From contig NZ_FUKU01000026.1 of NCBI RefSeq assembly GCF_900163865.1, forward strand, positions 372,001 through 436,000: DNA of 64,000 nucleotides. Reading direction: 5' to 3'. The notes under the pieces are model-generated. The model ran no database searches. It was given only the letters and a program-made list of their open reading frames with translations, and was not told where the DNA came from. This DNA is from Sphingobacterium sp. JB170. GTDB taxonomy: Bacteria; Bacteroidota; Bacteroidia; Sphingobacteriales; Sphingobacteriaceae. Below, piece by piece: positions 36,569 to 45,670 of this stretch. Positions within the stretch are counted from its first letter, which is position 1. Each line of letters opens with the position of its first letter. Made by a program: the position numbers and the translations under genes.

Positions 36569-37306
36569 TTAGATCAAGTAGAAGAATGTAAATACGAATA
36601 CCCACACTAAATCCACAAAGTGCCAATACAAACCGACCTTTTCCACCATCAGGTAAGTACCTCTACGCTCAAACGTATTATTCAACGTCATACTTAATAC
36701 AATAATGTTTAACAATATCCCAATGGAAACGTGGAAACCATGAAAACCAGTAATCGTAAAGAACAAGTTTGCAAATTGCAGCGCCGCGGTATACGATATA
36801 TCTTTTGTAAAATATGGTGCGAGCGCTTCCACTAATGCGTCACCCTCAAGACCTGTACCTGGATTCCTACCAAACCAAAACCCCTGATGATGTAAGTGGG
36901 TCCACTCGATCGCTTGACAGCCTACGAAACATAGACCACCTAAAATCGTCCACAGCATCCATTTAACGACCTCATCCTTTTTATTTCGATGTCCTGCATC
37001 AACAGCCAAAACCATCGTCACAGAGGACATAATCAAAATAAAGGTCATGATACCGACAAACACAAGCGGTTGACCTGACTCTGCTATTCCGGGAATCGAT
37101 TGAAAAATCTTATCCGCATCAATCCAAGTCGGTTGCGCAAATTTCTGAGCGCCATAATAAAGCAAGAACGCTGAAAAGGTAAATGCATCCGACACTAAGA
37201 AAAACCACATCATGATTTTTCCATACTCTAAGTTCCAAGGTGACTTCCCACCATTCCAAGGGCCGTCTTTTACCTTATCTAATTGCGATACAGTTGTTGT
37301 ACTCAT
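36569..37306 (-). CDS. ctaE: Cytochrome c oxidase subunit III
   Basis: A 245-residue subunit III family protein with seven predicted helices. WNLEYGKIMMWFFLVSDAFT, TGFHGFHVSIGILLNIIVLS and KVGLYWHFVDLVWVFVFTFF are the conserved parts; the HFVDxxW motif near the C-terminus is diagnostic. A loop around WTHLHHQGFWFGRNPG is enlarged. It belongs to the haem-copper oxidase core together with the shorter relative encoded just upstream. Confidence 0.93.
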   Translation of the reverse strand: MSTTTVSQLDKVKDGPWNGGKSPWNLEYGKIMMWFFLVSDAFTFSAFLLYYGAQKFAQPTWIDADKIFQSIPGIAESGQPLVFVGIMTFILIMSSVTMVLAVDAGHRNKKDEVVKWMLWTILGGLCFVGCQAIEWTHLHHQGFWFGRNPGTGLEGDALVEALAPYFTKDISYTAALQFANLFFTITGFHGFHVSIGILLNIIVLSMTLNNTFERRGTYLMVEKVGLYWHFVDLVWVFVFTFFYLI

Positions 37307-37315
37307 TTTTTACTA

Positions 37316-37903
37316 TTATTGATTCAAAAGTAAGAAAACATAAATATAAATCCATAAAAGATCTAGAAAATGCCAAAAAATAACCGCCAAATTCATGCGG
37401 AATTGGTTGTCTTGAAACGGAAGTGGCTTGGCCGCCCCAATAAAACATCTAACCAATACGATCAAACCCGCAATAATATGCGCAAGATGTAATCCCGTAA
37501 AAATATAAATAAAGGATTGCGATGCATTGCTATTTATAAAATAGATCTCTCTCGATATTAGCACGCCCCAGGCATCGTTTTGTAAAACAAAAAACGTTAC
37601 CCCGAGCGCAATGGTAATGATTAACAAAAGCTTTTGTCGTGCCAACTTCTCTGCTTTGGCAGCTTGAAACGCAAAATGCAATGTTATACTACTCACGACA
37701 ATTACAATCGTACTCCATATAAAAATACTAGGTAAAATAGTCTTAATACCTTTATCCACCCCGCTAGCCGTATATACTATAAAACCACTGGACAACGCGG
37801 CAAACATCATAAACATACCAATCATCCCCAGCCAAAGATTGAATTTCTTCGCCTTTCGTGATTGTATCAACTCTTCTTCGATGCTGTATCCTGTATTTTC
37901 CAT
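37316..37903 (-). CDS. Short cytochrome c oxidase subunit III-like protein
   Basis: A 195-residue, five-helix protein of the subunit III superfamily. IFTGLHLAHIIAGLIVLVRC and LAVIFWHFLDLLWIYIYVFL carry the family's histidine and HFLDxxW motifs. It is shorter than the following subunit III and lacks its first two helices. Paired subunit III genes are usual in Bacteroidota cox operons. The start abuts the ctaB stop with no gap and the next gene begins 9 bases on. Confidence 0.9.
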   Translation of the reverse strand: MENTGYSIEEELIQSRKAKKFNLWLGMIGMFMMFAALSSGFIVYTASGVDKGIKTILPSIFIWSTIVIVVSSITLHFAFQAAKAEKLARQKLLLIITIALGVTFFVLQNDAWGVLISREIYFINSNASQSFIYIFTGLHLAHIIAGLIVLVRCFIGAAKPLPFQDNQFRMNLAVIFWHFLDLLWIYIYVFLLLNQ

Positions 37904-38812
37904 TTATTTAAGAGGAATAAAATCAAACAATAAAACTAACTGCGTCAACGGCAAATACAAAAACGAAGTAAACATAACCTTTCTTGCTGTACTATCTGTT
38001 TGGTGACGCAAATGTTGGAACCCGTAGTAAGTAAAAACCAAACCACCTACCAACGAAACAATGGTAAATATCATCCCTCCAAACCCATAGTACCAAGGCA
38101 GAAAACCCGCTGGAATCATTATCATTGCGGAAAGAAAAATCATCCACGCTGATATAGAATCTTTTTTCGTGGTTGGCAGCAATCTGAAACCGGCATTCTT
38201 ATAGTCCGCATCTGCGACCCAAGCAATTGCCCAAAAATGGGGAAACTGCCAAAAGAATTGAATCAAAAACAACACCCACGGCGTTAACACAATCGCAGCC
38301 TCGCTTACTGCAGAATACTCGAAACCAAAACCAGCCGATTTAAATGCCGCGTAATAACCAATCAGCGGCGGCAATGCCCCTGGAAAAGCACCAACAAACA
38401 CTGCGATAGGCGACTTTTGTTTCAATGGCGTATACACGAAAGCGTATAAAATAATTGAAAAAACCGAAAGCAGCCCAGCTAAAAAATTCAACCGCACAAG
38501 CAGTAGTGTTCCAAAAAGTCCCATAAACAAGCTTAGCACCAACGCCTGACCAGTAGTCATTCTACCTGTCGGCAGTGGACGATCAGCGGTGCGCTTCATC
38601 AGTTTATCAAGATCTTTTTCAATGATCTCATTGAAACCATTTGCCGAACCTGTAACAAGAAACCCCCCAACGGTAAGAATCAACCAATTCAACCAAATGA
38701 TGTCTCCTTGTTGCGTTGCACCAATTAAAAATGCAATCGAAGCGGAGAAAACTACGGTTAATGTTAGCCTTAGTTTTACTAACTTATTGAAATCAGAAAT
38801 GAATTGATTCAT
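37904..38812 (-). CDS. ctaB: Protohaem IX farnesyltransferase (haem O synthase)
   Basis: A 302-residue UbiA-family prenyltransferase with about nine helices. The first aspartate-rich motif is NGFNEIIEKDLDKLMKRTADRPLPTGRM; the second region reads WAIAWVADADYKNAGFRLLP. It adds a farnesyl tail to haem B to make haem O, which CtaA then oxidises to haem A. Placement right after ctaA fits. It begins at an ATG and its stop touches the next ATG. Confidence 0.95.
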   Translation of the reverse strand: MNQFISDFNKLVKLRLTLTVVFSASIAFLIGATQQGDIIWLNWLILTVGGFLVTGSANGFNEIIEKDLDKLMKRTADRPLPTGRMTTGQALVLSLFMGLFGTLLLVRLNFLAGLLSVFSIILYAFVYTPLKQKSPIAVFVGAFPGALPPLIGYYAAFKSAGFGFEYSAVSEAAIVLTPWVLFLIQFFWQFPHFWAIAWVADADYKNAGFRLLPTTKKDSISAWMIFLSAMIMIPAGFLPWYYGFGGMIFTIVSLVGGLVFTYYGFQHLRHQTDSTARKVMFTSFLYLPLTQLVLLFDFIPLK

Positions 38813-38881
38813 GAATATATTATCCCTTACCTATTATTGAACACAAATTAGAAAACGCAAATCTCCACATCTTTGCCCAAA

Positions 38882-39925
38882 CTATCGTTTTAATTTCGTC
38901 ATTAAAAGCATCAAATAATACTGCGCTCCAAAAAACAAACTAGCTACAACCAAATGCGTTGTTTGCGCTGCAGCGGGTACATCAAAACGAGCTAGAACAA
39001 TACCAGAAAGCATCTGAATTCCGACCAAAATTAGTACTATCCAAGCAAATCTACTTTGTAATGTCAATGAACTAAATTTATTCTTCACTAGGAAAAACAT
39101 GATCACTGTCAATCCTAATGCGATATAAGCTAACACACGATGCACCAGATACGCGTCCGGTAAATTAGCAATCCACGAAGATCGAGAGAGATTCTGATCA
39201 TCGAGATGATCAATTGCTTCTCGCACCTCGGTTCCATATACCACTTGAACAACGGTTACAAGTAGGCAGACAACCGCTAAGGCTTTCAAAACACCAGAGT
39301 GTCTATTCGCTAGAATATCCCAGTTCCGTAGTGTCGAAGCCAAATAAAAAGTATAAATACTGATGGCAACAATAACAAGCGCTAAAAGCATATGGACGGT
39401 AATTATCCAAGGTGTTAGATTCGTGGAAACAACAATGGAACCTAACCACGCCTGAAGAATTACTACAAAAAGATTAAGAACGCTCCACCAAACAATTGAT
39501 GGCTTAAATTTTCGATAAGTGAGGGAAAAAATGGCTGTAAATAATAAACAAAAACCAGTTACCACACCAACCAACCTATTCAAATATTCCGTCCAAGTTT
39601 TCGCTGCATTGAACTCCTCATGTATTAGTATTGACTCATCGTGCCGAATTTTGTCAGCTAACTCCCGGTATCCAAAAAACTCTACCATCTTCGCGAAGCG
39701 TAAATTCTTTTCTACCCTCCCCTCCACGTAATGCTTCTGATAGCCATCCGGCAATTGCGAAATATCAGTCGGCGGTATTATGCGATTAAAACACTTCGGC
39801 CAATCTGGACATCCCATACCTGATCCTGTGCTTCGGACGACCCCTCCAGCCAAAATGACTAGAAATAAAACGACAATTGATAGTCTATTTATTATTATGA
39901 ATCGCTTTTCCCCACCTGGATACAT
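38882..39925 (-). CDS. ctaA: Haem A synthase (COX15/CtaA family)
   Basis: A 347-residue membrane protein with eight predicted helices, starting at the ATG at 39925 (MYPGGEKRFIIINRLSIVV); a TTG 24 bases upstream is less likely. VILAGGVVRSTGSGMGCPDWPKC is the type signature, followed by the histidine-bearing EYLNRLVGVVTG, WIITVHMLLALV, DAYLVHRVLAYIALG and QTTHLVVASL. It oxidises haem O to haem A. C-terminal helices repeat the N-terminal half. Confidence 0.93.
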   Translation of the reverse strand: MYPGGEKRFIIINRLSIVVLFLVILAGGVVRSTGSGMGCPDWPKCFNRIIPPTDISQLPDGYQKHYVEGRVEKNLRFAKMVEFFGYRELADKIRHDESILIHEEFNAAKTWTEYLNRLVGVVTGFCLLFTAIFSLTYRKFKPSIVWWSVLNLFVVILQAWLGSIVVSTNLTPWIITVHMLLALVIVAISIYTFYLASTLRNWDILANRHSGVLKALAVVCLLVTVVQVVYGTEVREAIDHLDDQNLSRSSWIANLPDAYLVHRVLAYIALGLTVIMFFLVKNKFSSLTLQSRFAWIVLILVGIQMLSGIVLARFDVPAAAQTTHLVVASLFFGAQYYLMLLMTKLKR

Positions 39926-39977
39926 GCACCTTCGCTTTTTACTTAACAAGTATGGTTATAGAAGAATAGGCTGACAC

Positions 39978-41855
39978 CTATTCCTCTATAATTTCTCTAT
40001 TGTTCGCTTTATTCCATTCGTTCTGAATACGAACAGCTTCTTCATTTCCTTCGAAATCGTGTGCTAAGTTAGAGCTCATTGTTTCCGAATGCGGAACATT
40101 CTGCGGAATAAAGTCAGTATCATGTCCCGGCTTACTGTAATCGTAAGGCCAACGATATACTGTTGGAATTTCCCCCGGCCAGTTACCATGAATATGTTCT
40201 ACAGGAGTCGTCCACTCAAGCGTGTTCGAACCCCAAGGATTTTGCGGTGCTTTCTTACCCTTCCAAATCGAGCTAAAGAAGTTCCAAAGAAAAGCAACTT
40301 GTGCTAACCCGGCTATAATAGCAGCCCAAGTAATTAACAAGTTAACCGACACCCATTTTTCCATGAAAGGAAATGCAGTGAACGAGTAATAACGACGTGG
40401 AACACCATCAATCCCCATAAAATGCATCGGGAAGAACACCAAGTAAGCACCTAGGAAAGTTAACCAAAAGTGAAGGTAACCTAGCTTGGTATCCATCATT
40501 CTACCAAACATCTTCGGATACCAGTGGTAAACACCACACAGCATTCCGAATATTGATGCAGATCCCATTACAAGGTGAAAGTGAGCTACAACAAAGTATG
40601 TATCGTGCAAGTTAATATCAAGTGCCGCGTTACCTAAATAAAGCCCCGTTAAACCACCCGATACGAAGAATGAAACCATCCCAATTGCGAACATCATCGC
40701 CGGTGTGAAGCGTATATTACCGCGCCACAGCGTAGCAATGTAGTTAAAAGCCTTTACCGCAGACGGTACTGCAATAATCAACGTCGTTATCATAAATACA
40801 CCACCTAGGAACGGGTTCATCCCAGTTACAAACATATGGTGCCCCCATACAATAAACGAAAGTACACTAATACCGACCAATGAATAAACCATTGCATGGT
40901 AACCAAAGATAGGTTTACGTGAGTTCGTGGAGATAACCTCGGAAGTAAGCCCAAGCGCTGGCATTACTACAATATATACCTCAGGGTGACCTAAAAACCA
41001 AAATAAATGTTGAAACAAAATCGGCGAGCCACCTTCATTCGGAAGAATTTGCCCTTGAACCACCAAATCAGACAAGTAGAATGATGTTCCTACCGAACGG
41101 TCAAAAAATAACAGGACCACTGCTGAAACCAAAACTGGGAAAGATAATAGACCTACAATCGCAGTTAAGAAAAACGCCCAAATCGTAAGTGGCATTTTCC
41201 AAAGGTCCATTCCTTTTGTACGCAAGTTCAATACTGTACTAATATAGTTCACACCACCGACTACCTGCGAGGCGATAAACAATGTCATACTTATCAACCA
41301 TAGTGTCATTCCTAACCCCGAACCAGCGATCGCCGTGGGGACTGCTGACAGCGGTGGATAAATCGTCCATCCGGCTGATGCTGGCCCACTCTCCACGAAG
41401 AAAGATGAGACCATCAAAACACAGGCGGTAAAGAAAAGCCAGTACGAAATCATATTCATCAACGGTGACGCCATATCTCGCGCGCCAAGTTGATAAGGAA
41501 TTAACAGGTTACTGAACGTTCCAGATAGGCCAGCTGTTAATACAAAGAAAACCATCATGGTACCATGGATGGTAACCAACGACAGGAAAAACTCGGGCTT
41601 CATTCGCCCACCTTCTGCCCATTTACCTAAGAAAACTTCTAAGATTGGGAAATCCTTATCCGGCCAAGCTAATTGGATTCGGAATAAAATAGAAAGCACC
41701 ATAGCGAAAACGGCCATCACAATACCTGTGATCAAAAACTGCTTCGCAATCATCTTATGATCTTGACTAAATATGTATTTAGTTAAGAATGTCTCATGAT
41801 GATGATTGTCTGCATCATGATGCGCTGCGCCGTGCGATATAACTGTACTTGACAT
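39978..41855 (-). CDS. ctaD: Cytochrome c oxidase subunit I
   Basis: A 625-residue haem-copper oxidase core with twelve helices. LSLVTIHGTMMVFFVLTAGL gives the low-spin haem histidine, HLFWFLGHPEVYIVVMPALG the CuB histidine with its cross-linked tyrosine, WGHHMFVTGM two more CuB histidines, and HDTYFVVAHFHLVMG the haem a3 and a ligands. The C-terminus continues past helix XII with a soluble tail ending in EGNEEAVRIQNEWNKANNRE. It reduces O2 to water and pumps protons. cox2 precedes it by 26 bases. Confidence 0.97.
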   Translation of the reverse strand: MSSTVISHGAAHHDADNHHHETFLTKYIFSQDHKMIAKQFLITGIVMAVFAMVLSILFRIQLAWPDKDFPILEVFLGKWAEGGRMKPEFFLSLVTIHGTMMVFFVLTAGLSGTFSNLLIPYQLGARDMASPLMNMISYWLFFTACVLMVSSFFVESGPASAGWTIYPPLSAVPTAIAGSGLGMTLWLISMTLFIASQVVGGVNYISTVLNLRTKGMDLWKMPLTIWAFFLTAIVGLLSFPVLVSAVVLLFFDRSVGTSFYLSDLVVQGQILPNEGGSPILFQHLFWFLGHPEVYIVVMPALGLTSEVISTNSRKPIFGYHAMVYSLVGISVLSFIVWGHHMFVTGMNPFLGGVFMITTLIIAVPSAVKAFNYIATLWRGNIRFTPAMMFAIGMVSFFVSGGLTGLYLGNAALDINLHDTYFVVAHFHLVMGSASIFGMLCGVYHWYPKMFGRMMDTKLGYLHFWLTFLGAYLVFFPMHFMGIDGVPRRYYSFTAFPFMEKWVSVNLLITWAAIIAGLAQVAFLWNFFSSIWKGKKAPQNPWGSNTLEWTTPVEHIHGNWPGEIPTVYRWPYDYSKPGHDTDFIPQNVPHSETMSSNLAHDFEGNEEAVRIQNEWNKANNREIIEE

Positions 41856-41881
41856 ATTCTTTTAATAATTTCTTATTTCAA

Positions 41882-43207
41882 TTAATTTAGTGAAGCTGAA
41901 GCAAGGTGACTAGGCTCTTGGACCTTTGCGTCCGCAAACTCTTTCTGCAAATCTTCAGTAAAATACTTGTTTTGGGTACTCAACCACTCTTTATACTCCG
42001 CTTCAGTGACTACAATGACCTTCTTCTGCATGTTAAAGTGACCCGAACCACATATTTTATTACATAGCATTACATAATCATATAATGGATCATTCATACG
42101 CTCACGCATCTCTGCTGTCGTTACGGTCGGTGTGAATTGGAAATAGTTCGTCATTCCAGGTACCGCGTTAATTTGAACACGGAAGTCAGGAATAAAAAAC
42201 GAGTGAATAATATCTTTGGAAATAATATGGAATCTAACCGATTTATTTACCGGGATCACGATGTCAGATGCTTGAAGATCATCCCAAGCTCCCTGGTCAT
42301 TGAAATCGATACCATATGAGTTCATTGGCGTAGTCATCTTGTAATTACGTTTACCAATCACACCATCATTACCAGGGTAACGAACTTGCCATTGAAACTG
42401 CTCGCCAAGTACCTCAATTTGTATCGCTGACTTTTGCAAATCTTCAGGAACATTCGTAATTGATCTCCACGTAAAGAACCCAAATAAAACCAACACCGTT
42501 AATACAATTGCAGGAACGATGGTCCAGATTTTCTCAATCGTGTCGTTATGCGGATAATAAAATGCTTTCGAGTCAGCACGCATACGATAGATGTATGGAA
42601 AGCCCAAGAGTAAAATATGGATCAGTACCAATACGATTGTAATAATAACTGTCGTTATAATAAACATGGTATCTACACTTTTACCATGCTCGGTAACAGC
42701 CGCTCTCCATGCCCAACTTCCCCACACTGCATAACCATAGTAGACAAATCCTAAAAATGCTACAAGGAAAACCAAGAATAAAACCGATTGAAACTTATTG
42801 TTGCTAAACGGATTATATTTACCATTCATTTTACTAGTCAACTCGTAGACCGATAAAACTTTTCCAATAACTGCAACAACTGTACAGATTATAAGAAACA
42901 GTAAAACATAGTATGTAAGGTCCTTGTAGACCTGCGGGTCAATTGTGCTCTCCGGTTCTACAGACGGCGAACTTGACGACGAAGAGGCTTTTGCCGCTGG
43001 CGCAACTGATGCTGAGTCAGCTGCTGGTACCGCTGTTGCGGAATCCACTGGTGCTACTGTTGCAGAAGAATCTGCAACCGCGGTGACCGCAGAATCCTGC
43101 GCTAATGAATCTTGCTGAAGAGCAAAACTAGGTGTAGAGACAAATAGCCCTACGGCTAGTAAGCATCCCAACACGCCTTTGAATCTGTTATTAATTTTGA
43201 ATTTCAT
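41882..43207 (-). CDS. ctaC: Cytochrome c oxidase subunit II, CuA type, with N-terminal extension
   Basis: A 441-residue protein. A signal peptide (about 1-29) is followed by a low-complexity Ala/Ser/Asp/Val tract (about 30-95), three hydrophobic segments (about 99-245) and a cupredoxin domain. CuA ligands are C382, C386, H390 and M393 (CNKICGSGHFNM) plus a histidine in DIIHSFFIPDF. LGEQFQWQVRYPG gives the electron entry aromatic. No C-terminal haem c domain is present, so a separate cytochrome, or the Act complex itself, must donate electrons. Confidence 0.95.
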   Translation of the reverse strand: MKFKINNRFKGVLGCLLAVGLFVSTPSFALQQDSLAQDSAVTAVADSSATVAPVDSATAVPAADSASVAPAAKASSSSSSPSVEPESTIDPQVYKDLTYYVLLFLIICTVVAVIGKVLSVYELTSKMNGKYNPFSNNKFQSVLFLVFLVAFLGFVYYGYAVWGSWAWRAAVTEHGKSVDTMFIITTVIITIVLVLIHILLLGFPYIYRMRADSKAFYYPHNDTIEKIWTIVPAIVLTVLVLFGFFTWRSITNVPEDLQKSAIQIEVLGEQFQWQVRYPGNDGVIGKRNYKMTTPMNSYGIDFNDQGAWDDLQASDIVIPVNKSVRFHIISKDIIHSFFIPDFRVQINAVPGMTNYFQFTPTVTTAEMRERMNDPLYDYVMLCNKICGSGHFNMQKKVIVVTEAEYKEWLSTQNKYFTEDLQKEFADAKVQEPSHLASASLN

Positions 43208-43251
43208 TTCTTCTAAAAACGTTTAAACGTAGTATTGCTAATGACTAGAAC

Positions 43252-44487
43252 TTATAACTGATGATGTAAACTCTCATCTAAGAGTGGATGATGCTTAGCG
43301 CCTAACGGATGTTTACTAAGCTTGTTCATAACTAAGAAGGTAAACAGTCCTACGAACCCTAACGCAGTTCCAATCTCAATATAACCAAATCCACGGTGCA
43401 TATCTACCGTACCTGGCATAATCATAACATAATAGTCTAACCAGTGTCCGCACAATAGCAATATCGAAACAAAGAGCATGATATTCCCTTTACGTTTCGT
43501 ATCACGATCCACCAAAAGCAATAGCGGAGCTACGAAATTAAGGATGATGTTCAACCAAAACCAAGGCTTGTACTCAGGCTCAAATCTTTTATAGAAATAG
43601 ACTGTTTCCTCAGGCATATTCGCATACCAAATTAAAATGAACTGTGCAAACCAAACATAGGCCCAAAAGATTGAAAAACCAAACATCAATTTTCCTAGGT
43701 CATGCAAGTGATTTTCGTTCACCCAACCTAAATAGCCTGCCTTCTTGACAAGAACCACAATTACGGTGATTGCCGCTAGGCCACTCACCCACATCGCAGC
43801 AAAATTGTACCAACCAAACATGGTAGAAAACCAGTGTGCTTCTAAAGACATGACCGTATCAAACGACCAAATTGGGGTAGTAAAACCAAAGATTACCAAA
43901 AAGATAGCAGAAAGTTTGAAGCTCTTCTTATAAGAATTAAGTCCGCCTTCTAGATCTTCTTTATAGGACAATTTTGCTAAAATAAACGCAAAAATACTAT
44001 ATGTACCCATGAATATGATTTGACGAATCAAAAATCCAGGGACATTAAGGAATGACGACTTTCCTGCTACTAACTTATCAAAGTTAGGACTGTTTGGATC
44101 CGTAATACCATCGGCATTCCAATGATGGTATAAATTATGACTGTATAACCCGAGTCCAACGATGATCAGCAAAATAATTGATGCGATAGGCAAAATGCTA
44201 GACATCGCTTGCGGTATACGAATCAAACCAGCGGACCAAGATGATTGCGTTACAATTTGGAGTGCTACGAAAAACGCTCCAGCTGCACATACACATGTAA
44301 AATAATAACCCATCAATAACAGGTTTGCGTACGTACGTTCAACCATAATATGGTCACTTGACATTAGGCCTATAACAATGGCTATAACACCTACAGCAAT
44401 CCCAAGAAGACTGAGTATCTTTCCGATACCAGCAAATTGAAATTTTTCGCTGAAATTATAATCGTGATGATGATTGTGAGTTCCCAT
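43252..44487 (-). CDS. actF: Alternative complex III subunit ActF (quinone-binding membrane protein)
   Basis: A 411-residue protein with about ten helices and a histidine-rich N-terminus (MGTHNHHHDYNFSEKFQFAG). It looks like the ActF relative of the NrfD family: FGFTTPIWSFDTVMSLEAHW, MFGWYNFAAMWVSGLAAITV and FWAYVWFAQFILIWYANMPE. In the Rhodothermus-type complex ActC and ActF frame the quinol site. It sits between actE and cox2, as in other Bacteroidota. Confidence 0.93.
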   Translation of the reverse strand: MGTHNHHHDYNFSEKFQFAGIGKILSLLGIAVGVIAIVIGLMSSDHIMVERTYANLLLMGYYFTCVCAAGAFFVALQIVTQSSWSAGLIRIPQAMSSILPIASIILLIIVGLGLYSHNLYHHWNADGITDPNSPNFDKLVAGKSSFLNVPGFLIRQIIFMGTYSIFAFILAKLSYKEDLEGGLNSYKKSFKLSAIFLVIFGFTTPIWSFDTVMSLEAHWFSTMFGWYNFAAMWVSGLAAITVIVVLVKKAGYLGWVNENHLHDLGKLMFGFSIFWAYVWFAQFILIWYANMPEETVYFYKRFEPEYKPWFWLNIILNFVAPLLLLVDRDTKRKGNIMLFVSILLLCGHWLDYYVMIMPGTVDMHRGFGYIEIGTALGFVGLFTFLVMNKLSKHPLGAKHHPLLDESLHHQL

Positions 44488-44506
44488 TTACTATATTGAT
44501 GTTAGA

Positions 44507-45136
44507 TTATTTTTTTTGTAATTCGTGTACGTACATAACAACCTTCCAACGCTCTTCTGGAGACAATTGAGAAGCATGTGATCCCATCGAGTTGTGACCG
44601 TAGTAAATCGTATGATAGATTTTACCGTCGGTTAAATCACTCATCGCCCCCCCTCTAGATGAACTTGCAGCATCAGATTTCTGATACGATGGTGGAGGTG
44701 GAAAAGTCTCTAATTGACGTGATCCACGTGAATCATCAACTGAACGATCTTTCGTGATCGGCCCATCGCCTTTTCCTTCTTTTCCGTGACATACTGCACA
44801 GTATGTCTGAAAAAGCGCCTGACCTTGCGCAAGGTTTGCTTGGGTAACGGCTAATGGATTGGTTAACTCCAGACCTGCGCGTTCATATTCTTCAATAGAA
44901 TTTGCGAACTCGAAACGCTCAAAACCGATCGGGTTAGTACCTACTGGTGGCAATTGTGCCGTAATTTTATTCTCAAAGTTATTATTGGGTTGATCCGGAT
45001 TGTATGCGATCGGATCATACATATTTCTCGAGAATTCCCACCCTGCGCTGCGCGATTTACCGTCGCCACAGCTGGATACTACTGCCGCCAAAGCAAGCGC
45101 AGCACATACAGATCCAAGAAAACTCTTCTTATTCAT
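44507..45136 (-). CDS. actE: Alternative complex III subunit ActE, monohaem cytochrome c lipoprotein
   Basis: A 209-residue protein from the ATG at 45136; three further in-frame starts lie upstream, up to a GTG at 45178, but only this one begins a clean signal peptide. MNKKSFLGSVCAALALAAVV then SSCGDG is a lipobox with lipidation at the cysteine. One haem motif, CAVCHGKEGKGDGP, and a distal methionine in HNSMGSHASQLSPEE follow. The start overlaps the end of actD by 8 bases, so translation is coupled. It passes electrons out of the Act complex. Confidence 0.93.
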   Translation of the reverse strand: MNKKSFLGSVCAALALAAVVSSCGDGKSRSAGWEFSRNMYDPIAYNPDQPNNNFENKITAQLPPVGTNPIGFERFEFANSIEEYERAGLELTNPLAVTQANLAQGQALFQTYCAVCHGKEGKGDGPITKDRSVDDSRGSRQLETFPPPPSYQKSDAASSSRGGAMSDLTDGKIYHTIYYGHNSMGSHASQLSPEERWKVVMYVHELQKK

Positions 45137-45665
45137 AACTAACATATTTTCTTTCATTGTATTTAACCTCAACTGCACCGGCTTCTTTTAGTAACGAATC
45201 GATAAGTTCGTGATTAGCATTCTCACTAGCATCAACTGCCAAGATGAACCGATCATCACTCGCCCGCATATCCATCACACGTGGAGCACGACCTGGAAAT
45301 AAGTGATTTCTATAAAAGAAGGTCGCTACCATACCAAGTGCACACAACAGAATTGTTACCTCAAAAGTAATTGGTACAAAGTTTGGCAACGGCATGGAAG
45401 GTTTCCCTCCAATATTCATCGGCCAATCATACGACATCGTGAAGTAAATCAAGCTAAAACCTAAACAGGTACCTATAGCTCCAAAAATGAACGCTGCGAT
45501 TGGTAAACGAGATGGTTTCACACCTAATTTTGCTTCAATACCGTGAATTGGCATCGGGGTGAAACAATCATATATGCTGATATTGTTTGCTTGCAATTTA
45601 TCAATCCCTTCCATCATTTCATCGGGATCAGCAAAACTACCTAATATATATTTTGTATTGCTCAT
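45129..45665 (-). CDS. actD: Alternative complex III subunit ActD (DUF3341)
   Basis: A 178-residue protein: cytoplasmic N-terminal domain (MSNTKYILGSFADPDEMMEG, then CFTPMPIHGIEAKLG), two helices (about 55-78 and 98-120), and the GRAPRVMDMRASDDRFILAV tail. This is the DUF3341 subunit of Act complexes, which has no cofactor and helps assembly. Gaps are 5 bases to actC and a negative 8 to actE. Confidence 0.93.
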   Translation of the reverse strand: MSNTKYILGSFADPDEMMEGIDKLQANNISIYDCFTPMPIHGIEAKLGVKPSRLPIAAFIFGAIGTCLGFSLIYFTMSYDWPMNIGGKPSMPLPNFVPITFEVTILLCALGMVATFFYRNHLFPGRAPRVMDMRASDDRFILAVDASENANHELIDSLLKEAGAVEVKYNERKYVSYE

Positions 45666-45670
45666 TGCTA

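Noticed and set aside
37316..37903. The short subunit III-like gene as a broken duplicate
   Set aside because: It is intact, keeps the HFLDxxW motif and its start is tightly coupled to ctaB; paired subunit III genes are normal here.
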